Assembly (NCBI RefSeq): GCF_003989735.1
Contig: NZ_RZGQ01000004.1
Location: forward strand, 1-53,009
Direction: 5' to 3'
Length of the DNA: 53,009 nt
Origin: Legionella sp. km772
GTDB lineage: Bacteria > Pseudomonadota > Gammaproteobacteria > Legionellales > Legionellaceae
The notes under the pieces were generated by a model. The model saw only the letters and a program-made list of their open reading frames with translations, made no database searches and was not told where the DNA came from. Shown in pieces: positions 47,299-53,009 of the stretch. Positions within the stretch are counted from its first letter, which is position 1. Each line of letters starts with the position of its first letter. Made by a program: the position numbers and the translations under genes.

Positions 47299-47469
47299 AT
47301 GACTCGTTTAATGATGGTAGCTGCTGCTAGCTTATTAACTTTAGTATTAACTGGTTGTGGTGAAGACAACAAGCCTGCTGAGCCTGCTGCTACAACAACT
47401 ACTACTCCAGCTGCTCCTGCGGAAGCTACTAAGCCTGCTGATGAGCAAAAGCCAGCTGAGCAACACTAA
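47299..47469 (+). CDS. Small lipoprotein
   Basis: This 56-residue lipoprotein is easy to miss. Start ATG 47299 follows AAGGGAG by 6 bases (an in-frame ATG at 47293 is too close). The signal peptide MTRLMMVAAASLLTLVLTGC ends in the lipobox LTGC with Cys20; Gly at +2 favours transfer to the outer membrane. The mature 37 residues are an Ala/Pro/Thr/Glu-rich unstructured tail (KPAEPAATTTTTPAAPAE) typical of small Legionella lipoproteins. It has its own terminator. Function unknown; tethered linkers such as this may contact peptidoglycan. Confidence 0.85.
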   Translation: MTRLMMVAAASLLTLVLTGCGEDNKPAEPAATTTTTPAAPAEATKPADEQKPAEQH

Positions 47470-47484
47470 TTTTTTTGCTTTTTT

Positions 47485-47517
47485 AAAGAAAACCCCATCG
47501 AGTATGGGGTTTTCTTT
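47485..47517 (+). terminator. Terminator of the small lipoprotein gene
   Basis: AAAGAAAACCCCAT (47485-47498) and ATGGGGTTTTCTTT (47504-47517) pair perfectly over 14 bases with loop CGAGT. The left arm is A-rich and the right T-rich. Confidence 0.92.
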
Positions 47518-47532
47518 ATTTAGATAATTATT

Positions 47533-48027
47533 ATGATTTCATTAATTGCCTTACTCCAGGAATTAGCCTCAGTCCTTAAAGATTTAAATTGGCAGCTTGT
47601 TACTGCTGAGTCTTGTACGGGAGGATTGATTGCTAGCTCGATCACTGATTTGCCAGGTAGTTCTGCGTGGTTTGAGCGCGGTTTTATTACTTATAGTAAT
47701 TTAGCTAAGCAAGAAATGTTGGATGTATCGGAAGAGTTAATTATTCAGCATGGGGCAGTAAGCAAAGAAGTAGCGGGTGCTATGGTTACCGGCGCTTTAC
47801 ACCATAGTGTGGGTCAAATTGCCTTAGCGGTAACCGGAATAGCTGGCCCTGATGGTGGTAGTATAGAAAAACCCGTGGGGACGGTATGTTTTGCTTGGGC
47901 CATCCGGGATTTAGCACCGCAAATATTAAAAAAACGCTTTCAAGGAACACGCCAAGAAATTCGTCTAGCCGCAGCGTATGAGGCTTTAAATGGTGTTCTT
48001 ACCTTAATAAAGAAAAGGAGCCGATAA
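47533..48027 (+). CDS. pncC: Nicotinamide-nucleotide amidohydrolase PncC (CinA C-terminal family)
   Basis: This 164-residue enzyme deamidates NMN to nicotinate mononucleotide in the pyridine salvage cycle. The hallmark TAESCTGGLIASSITDLPGSS with the nucleophile Ser, WFERGFITYSNLAKQEML and AVTGIAGPDGGS are present. It has the C-terminal domain only; the N-terminal MoeA-like CinA domain is absent, as usual in gammaproteobacteria. It lies directly before recA, with a 126-base gap that contains the recA promoter. No clear Shine-Dalgarno sequence precedes its ATG. Confidence 0.95.
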   Translation: MISLIALLQELASVLKDLNWQLVTAESCTGGLIASSITDLPGSSAWFERGFITYSNLAKQEMLDVSEELIIQHGAVSKEVAGAMVTGALHHSVGQIALAVTGIAGPDGGSIEKPVGTVCFAWAIRDLAPQILKKRFQGTRQEIRLAAAYEALNGVLTLIKKRSR

Positions 48028-48094
48028 GTCTCCCGCTCCTATTCTTGCCCTCATAAATACGTATAAATCTCCCCGAGCTCATAATAAGAATTAA

Positions 48095-48123
48095 TTGCCG
48101 CTTCCTCACATCTGTGTGATAAT
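48095..48123 (+). promoter_or_regulatory. recA promoter with extended -10
   Basis: TTGCCG (48095-48100), a 17-base spacer, and GATAAT (48118-48123) preceded by TGT (extended -10). I see no LexA-type CTG-N10-CAG site over it, which agrees with Legionella lacking LexA. Confidence 0.6.
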
Positions 48124-48153
48124 TTTGTTTTGCATCTACTCTTGGAATCAATA

Positions 48154-49200
48154 ATGGAAGACAATAAACAAAAAGCATTAGCAGCAGCATTATCTCAAAT
48201 TGAGCGTCAATTCGGCAAAGGTTCAGTGATGCGTATGGGCGATAGCAATGTGGCTCGCGATATTGAAGCTATTTCTACAGGCTCTTTAGGCCTAGATATT
48301 GCATTAGGAATCGGTGGCTTACCAAAAGGGCGTATCGTTGAGATTTATGGCCCCGAATCATCTGGTAAAACCACATTAACGCTTCAAGTCATCGCTGAAT
48401 GCCAAAAAGCCGGTGGAACGGCAGCGTTTATTGATGCTGAACATGCTTTAGATCCTAGTTATGCCCAAAAACTAGGCGTGAATGTGGATCAGTTATTAGT
48501 TTCACAGCCTGATACAGGAGAACAAGCATTAGAAATTACTGATATGCTGGTTCGCTCTGCTGCAGTGGATGTAATTATTATCGACTCCGTCGCCGCCTTA
48601 ACACCAAAAGCTGAAATTGAAGGCGAAATGGGTGATTCGCACGTAGGATTACAAGCTCGATTGATGTCCCAAGCCTTACGTAAATTAACAGCAAATATTA
48701 AACGTTCTAATACTCTTGTAATCTTCATTAACCAAATTCGTATGAAAATTGGTGTAATGTTTGGTAGTCCAGAAACCACAACCGGCGGTAATGCCTTAAA
48801 ATTCTACGCTTCTGTGCGTTTAGATATTCGTCGTATTGGTTCTATCAAAAAAGGTGAAGAGATTTTAGGAAGTGAAACGCGGGTGAAAGTGGTGAAGAAT
48901 AAAGTAGCACCTCCCTTTAAACTTACTGAGTTTGATATTCTTTATAACGAAGGTATTTCTCGTGAAAGTGAAATTATTAACCTTGCCGTGCAATTGAATC
49001 TTATTGAAAAAGCAGGAGCTTGGTACAGTTATAAACAAGAAAAAATTGGGCAAGGTAAAGAGAACGTCCGTTTATATTTGAAAGACCACCCTCAAGTGGC
49101 TGAAGAGTTGGAAAAGCAAATTCGCACTGAATTATTAACCAATAATCTAGCGATGCTGTCGCCAGCTAGCGAAGATGCGTTTGAGACGATAGATGACTAA
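48154..49200 (+). CDS. recA: Recombinase RecA
   Basis: This 348-residue strand-exchange protein starts [20 protein letters not shown] at ATG 48154, 6 bases after TTGGA. A longer frame from 48130 adds residues not found in RecA. Walker [11 protein letters not shown], Walker [11 protein letters not shown], the MAW-like [18 protein letters not shown] and loop L2 ([19 protein letters not shown]) are all present. The acidic C-terminal tail is short. The recX start lies within the recA end, an eight-base overlap. Confidence 0.99.
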   Translation: MEDNKQKALAAALSQIERQFGKGSVMRMGDSNVARDIEAISTGSLGLDIALGIGGLPKGRIVEIYGPESSGKTTLTLQVIAECQKAGGTAAFIDAEHALDPSYAQKLGVNVDQLLVSQPDTGEQALEITDMLVRSAAVDVIIIDSVAALTPKAEIEGEMGDSHVGLQARLMSQALRKLTANIKRSNTLVIFINQIRMKIGVMFGSPETTTGGNALKFYASVRLDIRRIGSIKKGEEILGSETRVKVVKNKVAPPFKLTEFDILYNEGISRESEIINLAVQLNLIEKAGAWYSYKQEKIGQGKENVRLYLKDHPQVAEELEKQIRTELLTNNLAMLSPASEDAFETIDD

Positions 49201-49630
49201 GGTTTTAGATTGTGCTTTACGCCTGTTGACTAGGCGTGAGCACAGCGCTAAAGAATTAAGTGAAAAACTAAAGCAGAAAGGGTTTAAGGCCGAGGAGATA
49301 GAAGATACCTTAGAATCCTGTCAACGTCTTAATCTACAAAGCGATCAACGCTTTGTTGAACTGTATATTCGTTCTCGAATTCGTCAAGGATATGGCCCAT
49401 TAAAAATTACCCAGGAATTAAAGCAAAAAGGCGTTGATTCTGAACTTATTTATAAAGAGATAAAGCTAGAAGGGCCAAATTGGCTGAACTATGCCCTAAC
49501 TGTATGGGAAAAAAAATGCAAAGGGCAAATTAATTTATCTTTTCAAGAAATTCAAAAACATCAACGTTTTTTACTTTACCGCGGTTTTGATATGGATATA
49601 ATCTCTCAAGTAGTAAAAGAATGGACTTAA
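49193..49630 (+). CDS. recX: RecA regulator RecX
   Basis: This 145-residue, charged, all-helical protein shows three-helix repeats ([40 protein letters not shown]), the standard RecX design that binds RecA filaments and limits their activity. The ATG lies eight bases before the end of recA, so translation is coupled and RecX is kept low relative to RecA. Genes in this order (recA-recX-alaS) are typical of gammaproteobacteria. Confidence 0.95.
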   Translation: MTKVLDCALRLLTRREHSAKELSEKLKQKGFKAEEIEDTLESCQRLNLQSDQRFVELYIRSRIRQGYGPLKITQELKQKGVDSELIYKEIKLEGPNWLNYALTVWEKKCKGQINLSFQEIQKHQRFLLYRGFDMDIISQVVKEWT

Positions 49631-49638
49631 TGGTTGCT

Positions 49639-49686
49639 GGGAGCGTATAGCTCGCCTATGGACCTATATTCCTCAAGATAGCTCCC
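49639..49686 (+). other. Imperfect stem between recX and alaS
   Basis: GGGAGC (49639-49644) can pair with GCTCCC (49681-49686), with further TAT/ATA pairs after a bulge. TTTATAATT follows. It could be a weak terminator or an attenuator before alaS; no T-box is seen. Confidence 0.3.
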
Positions 49687-49725
49687 TTTATAATTGCATT
49701 TTAACTAACAGGTAAGTAGTAGATA

Positions 49726-52305
49726 ATGAAAAGTTCTGAAATTAGACAAGCCTTTTTGGATTATTTTAAACAGCATGGCCATCATTTAGTAGAGTCCAGT
49801 TCTTTGGTTCCAGGTAATGATCCAACCTTATTATTTACTAATGCGGGTATGGTGCAATTTAAAGATGTATTTTTAGGACTTGAACATCGTTCTTATCAGC
49901 GAGCCGTAAGTTCGCAACGCTGCGTGCGTGCTGGAGGCAAGCATAACGATTTAGAAAACGTAGGTTACACCGCTCGTCACCATACTTTTTTTGAAATGTT
50001 AGGAAATTTTAGCTTTGGTGATTATTTTAAACGCGAGGCTATTCAGTTTGCCTGGGATTTCTTAACAAAGGTACTTGGTTTGCCTGAAGAACGTTTATGG
50101 GTCACTGTATATAAAGAGGATCAAGAGGCAGAAGACATTTGGCTTAAGGAAATGAAAGTATCCGCGGAGCGTTTTTCTCGCTGTGGTGAAAAAGATAATT
50201 TTTGGTCAATGGGTGACACAGGCCCTTGTGGTCCTTGCACTGAGATTTTCTATGATCACGGCCCCGAAATTGCTGGTGGCCCGCCAGGAAGCCCTGATGA
50301 GGATGGTGATCGCTATATTGAAATTTGGAATCTGGTATTTATGCAGTTTAATAGGGATAAAGAGGGACAGCTTCATCCTTTACCTAAACCCTCTGTAGAT
50401 ACAGGGATGGGCCTAGAGCGTCTTGCAGCCGTAGTTCAAGGTGTTCACAGTAACTATGAAATCGATAGTTTCCAGTATTTAATTCAGGCCATAGCTAAAC
50501 TAGGGGAGGATATTGATTTACATAATACTTCTTTAAAAGTTATTGCCGATCATATCCGCTCTTGTTCTTTCCTAATTACAGATGGGGTGATGCCAGGTAA
50601 TGAAGGACGAGGTTATGTTTTAAGACGCATTATTCGTAGGGCTGTGCGTCATGGGAATAAATTGGGGTTAGCTACACCCTTTTTCTCTAAATTAGTACAA
50701 CCGCTAATTGAGGTAATGGGAGATGCTTATCCTGAATTAGGCGCAGCCAAAGCCCAGGTAGAAAAGGTGTTAACGCAAGAAGAAAATCAGTTTGCCCGTA
50801 CTTTAGAACAAGGTTTACGTCTTTTACAGGAGCACATTCAAACCTTAGATGGAAAAGAAATTCCTGGCCATATCGCATTTAAACTTTATGATACCTATGG
50901 TTTTCCTATCGATCTAACCGCCGATATCGCTCGGGAACAAGGTTTACAAGTAGATATGGATGGTTTTAATCAGTTCATGCAACAGCAAAGAGAACAATCT
51001 CAAGCAGCGAGTCAATTTACGACGGATTATCACGCCAGCTCTCAAATAGATCATTGTTCTGAATTTCATGGCTATGATAAGGAAAACATGGAGTCTATTG
51101 TCCTTGCTTTATTGCAAGATGGCAAAGAAGTTGAGGAATTAAATCAAGGCTCTAAAGGCGCTATTATTCTTGATCATACGCCATTTTATGCAGAAAGTGG
51201 GGGACAGATTGGCGACAGAGGTCTTATTGTCGCGAATGATCTGCAATTTAGAGTAGAGGATACCCAAAAAATTGGGCAAGCAGTGGTTCATTACGGTGAA
51301 GTAGTTGAAGGCCATCTTACTCTTAAACAGAACGTTCATGCTAAAATCGATAAAATACGCCGCGATGCAATACGCTTAAATCACACGGCAACTCATTTAT
51401 TACATGCTGCCTTAAAGAAATTAATAGGCCCTCATGTGCAACAAAAAGGCTCTTTAGTAGATGCAGAACGGGCACGCTTTGACTTCTCACATTTTGAAGC
51501 CTTAAATGCTGAGCAAATTAAGCAGATTGAAACTTTAGTTAATGAACAAGTGAGAGCAAATTTTGAAGTTGAAACACAACTCATGGATATTGAGTCCGCT
51601 AAGAAAAGTGGCGCAGTAGCCCTATTCGGGGAGAAATATGCTGAAAAAGTTCGTGTCTTAACTATGGGGGATTTTTCTAAAGAGCTATGTGGTGGTACCC
51701 ATGCTCGTCGAACTGGTGATATCGGTTTATTTAAAATCACCGCTGAATACGGTATTGCAAGTGGCGTACGGCGTATCGAAATGGTTACTGGGGCCCATGC
51801 TTTAGTATGGATCAATGAACAGCAAAATCTATTAAATGAGCTTGCGCTGTTATTAAAAACATCTATCCCTTTAATTAAAGAGAAAGTAACACAAGTTTTA
51901 CAAGACAACAAAAACCAAGAAAAAGAAATTTCTCGCTTTTTACAAGAAAAAGCTAAACAATCCGGCGCTAATATGCTCAATGAAGTAGAACAAGTTAAGG
52001 GTATTAACTTAATAGTTAAGCGTATGGATGGGGTAGACAATCAAACAATGAGAAATACCTTAGATCAATTGAAAGATAAGTTAGAACCCATTGTTATTGT
52101 TTTATTCGCTATCGATCAACAAAAAATGAACGTGATTGCGGGAGTAAGTAAGAGCATCATTGGAAGAGCTCCGAGTGCAGCAGATTTAGTACGGCATCTT
52201 TGTGGCAAAGGTGGTGGGCGTGATGATATGGCGCAAGGCGGTGGTTTAGTGCCTAGTGATTTAGAAGCGCGTATTAACCAAATTAAAGGCATGATCACTG
52301 ATTAG
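49726..52305 (+). CDS. alaS: Alanine-tRNA ligase
   Basis: This 859-residue class II synthetase charges tRNA-Ala. It begins MKSSEIRQAFLDYFKQHGHH, with the motif 1-3 core (PTLLFTNAGMVQFKDVFLG, RAGGKHNDLENVGYTARHHT, NEGRGYVLRRIIRRAVRHG). The editing domain has HTATHLLHAAL and CGGTHARRTGDIG, the zinc-dependent site that removes Ser or Gly. The C-terminal C-Ala domain ends with GGGRDDMAQGGGL. The length is standard. GGTAAG lies upstream of the ATG. It is last in the block; a strong terminator follows. Confidence 0.98.
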   Translation: MKSSEIRQAFLDYFKQHGHHLVESSSLVPGNDPTLLFTNAGMVQFKDVFLGLEHRSYQRAVSSQRCVRAGGKHNDLENVGYTARHHTFFEMLGNFSFGDYFKREAIQFAWDFLTKVLGLPEERLWVTVYKEDQEAEDIWLKEMKVSAERFSRCGEKDNFWSMGDTGPCGPCTEIFYDHGPEIAGGPPGSPDEDGDRYIEIWNLVFMQFNRDKEGQLHPLPKPSVDTGMGLERLAAVVQGVHSNYEIDSFQYLIQAIAKLGEDIDLHNTSLKVIADHIRSCSFLITDGVMPGNEGRGYVLRRIIRRAVRHGNKLGLATPFFSKLVQPLIEVMGDAYPELGAAKAQVEKVLTQEENQFARTLEQGLRLLQEHIQTLDGKEIPGHIAFKLYDTYGFPIDLTADIAREQGLQVDMDGFNQFMQQQREQSQAASQFTTDYHASSQIDHCSEFHGYDKENMESIVLALLQDGKEVEELNQGSKGAIILDHTPFYAESGGQIGDRGLIVANDLQFRVEDTQKIGQAVVHYGEVVEGHLTLKQNVHAKIDKIRRDAIRLNHTATHLLHAALKKLIGPHVQQKGSLVDAERARFDFSHFEALNAEQIKQIETLVNEQVRANFEVETQLMDIESAKKSGAVALFGEKYAEKVRVLTMGDFSKELCGGTHARRTGDIGLFKITAEYGIASGVRRIEMVTGAHALVWINEQQNLLNELALLLKTSIPLIKEKVTQVLQDNKNQEKEISRFLQEKAKQSGANMLNEVEQVKGINLIVKRMDGVDNQTMRNTLDQLKDKLEPIVIVLFAIDQQKMNVIAGVSKSIIGRAPSAADLVRHLCGKGGGRDDMAQGGGLVPSDLEARINQIKGMITD

Positions 52306-52368
52306 TCTGCAGTACTTGATCCACAATTTCTGTGGATAGGTCTGTATACAGGCTCTTGAGAAAATGGA

Positions 52369-52408
52369 TAAGGTAAGTTGGGTAGAATCAACTTACCTTA
52401 TTTTATTT
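52369..52408 (+). terminator. Strong terminator after alaS
   Basis: TAAGGTAAGTTG (52369-52380) and CAACTTACCTTA (52389-52400) pair over 12 perfect bases, with an eight-base loop and TTTTATTT behind. It also lies at the 3' end of the convergent truncated gene. Confidence 0.92.
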
Positions 52409-52417
52409 CTGAATGGT

Positions 52418-52888
52418 TTAACCTGCTACCGTGGGCCGTGTCCCTAATTCCTCTTGTAATTTTTCCACCGCCTCTAGGGACTTAGTTTGTATAGGCTTAA
52501 ACACAGTAGGGAAGTAGTTGATAGTCACTACGGCAATAACAGCATTGACGAGCCTTATAGCAAGATTAGTTAAATAATCGCCCCAGCCCAAATCTCTTTC
52601 CAATGTTGGCTTAGCTTGATTAATTGCTTTTTCACAGGCGTTAGCGAATATTTTTTGGGCGTGCTCCTTGTTCATTCCCAGCAAAAGATGCTTTTCATGA
52701 TTTTGTCGGGCTTTTTGCAATTGAGCTAACAAGTCGGTAGCAACTTGATGAGCTTCGGCAGCATGATGTTGTTCTATTTTACCGATATTAGAGTTTAAAC
52801 CGGTTAATGCACGGTCTATTTTTTGCAATATAGGTTCAATCTCAGCTTTCTTTAACGAGGTATTGAGATCGAGCTTGTGTTGATTATG
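52418..52888 (-). pseudogene. C-terminal fragment of a hypothetical protein cut by an IS
   Basis: The open frame runs leftward from the IS border to the TGA at 52418, encoding about 156 residues with no proper start: TTG 52828 is only one internal possibility, and coding-like sequence (LNTSLKKAEIEPILQKIDRA) continues up to the IS junction near 52889. What remains is a highly helical coiled-coil-like stretch (KIEQHHAAEAHQVATDLLAQ) and a hydrophobic segment (IRLVNAVIAVVTINYFPTVF), then LQEELGTRPTVAG. The pattern recalls the tails of large Legionella coiled-coil proteins, but I do not recognise the family. Its 5' part was lost or separated by the insertion. Confidence 0.65.
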
Positions 52889-53009
52889 AACTCATGTTAC
52901 GCACGGTCAATTTTAAGCTGCCATATTTTTAAGCTCCTGCCAAGCAATCTGGTTCGCTCTAAGAATCAATTTGTACTTAATAGCAAAGTGATTTAAATGA
53001 GTTTTTATC
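52889..53009 (-). mobile_element. Second copy of the insertion-sequence end, inverted relative to the left edge
   Basis: Bases 52889-53004 are the exact reverse complement of 1-116; the last five bases extend further into the element. The minus strand encodes the same transposase tail (stop at 52913-52915). The left and right IS fragments are both read with their 3' ends pointing into the window. Confidence 0.85.

Noticed and set aside
48028-48153. LexA-type SOS box before recA
   Set aside because: No CTG-N10-CAG or similar dyad was found in the gap, and Legionella species lack LexA.
49631-49725. T-box or riboswitch before alaS
   Set aside because: Only an imperfect stem is present; the T-box and specifier loop elements are absent, and T-boxes are not usual in this group.
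51432-52040. 202-codon minus-strand frame inside alaS
   Set aside because: It is antisense to the editing and C-Ala domains; Ser/Cys/Arg-rich composition shows a shadow frame.
52319-52337. ATCCACA/TGTGGAT hairpin that resembles a DnaA box
   Set aside because: A single box with 8 of 9 matches, no cluster and no origin genes nearby; treated as chance.
1-53009. CRISPR array, tRNA or rRNA genes
   Set aside because: No regularly spaced short direct repeats and no tRNA cloverleaf or rRNA-like sequence were noticed; reading by eye cannot fully exclude a tRNA.

Overview
The window reads as a chromosomal piece of a low-GC, AT-rich gammaproteobacterium of the Legionella group. The support is the gene set and its style: a bifunctional aspartate kinase/diaminopimelate decarboxylase, a pncC-recA-recX-alaS block, tamA-tamB-hemB behind mutS, a ChiA-like secreted protein fragment, a very large protein of the type carried by intracellular bacteria, and a repeat-rich effector-like protein with basic clusters. 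The genus is an inference; no rRNA gene is present.

Layout. Bases 1-116 and 52889-53004 are exact inverted copies of one insertion-sequence end carrying the same transposase C-terminus, so the window is bounded by two IS copies. Each breaks a neighbouring gene: a secreted ChiA-like protein on the left and a hypothetical protein on the right. At 1.6-3.4 kb lies repeat DNA: a REP-like inverted pair, one arm of which was hit by a now decayed IS4-type element, followed by a MITE-like palindrome. From 3.4 to 9.1 kb are housekeeping genes: a Bax-inhibitor-1 family membrane protein, a nitrilase-family amidase, tldD, a CsiV-like gene, and a two-gene unit of a nitronate-monooxygenase-like flavoprotein and a P-loop phosphotransferase.

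At 9.4-14.7 kb, a stand-alone nonribosomal peptide synthetase module (adenylation, embedded methyltransferase, carrier) overlaps by one base the start of a soluble PAS hybrid histidine kinase with its own receiver and HPt domains. This is a possible small-molecule signalling cassette. On the minus strand from 14.9 to 34.7 kb are mrp, a UvrD/RecB-type helicase-nuclease, lysAC, and one 12.7-kb gene. That gene encodes a 4231-residue protein with an N-terminal Cys/His/Asn signature, a central DUF3638/DUF3645-like ATPase/helicase-like core, and a long C-terminal helical-repeat region.

From 34.9 kb onward come a FadL-type outer-membrane porin, a small secreted protein, an effector-like protein with a 101-residue tandem duplication, and then the minus-strand block mutS-tamA-tamB-hemB. 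The last block on the plus strand is a small lipoprotein, pncC, recA-recX (overlapping) and alaS, closed by a strong terminator.

How they work together: tamA/tamB build one outer-membrane assembly machine and are translationally coupled; mutS, recA, recX and the RecB-like enzyme are DNA maintenance; the NRPS and kinase are coupled and probably serve one pathway; the giant protein and the repeat protein are candidate host-interaction factors. All calls come from reading motifs by eye; no database search was run.
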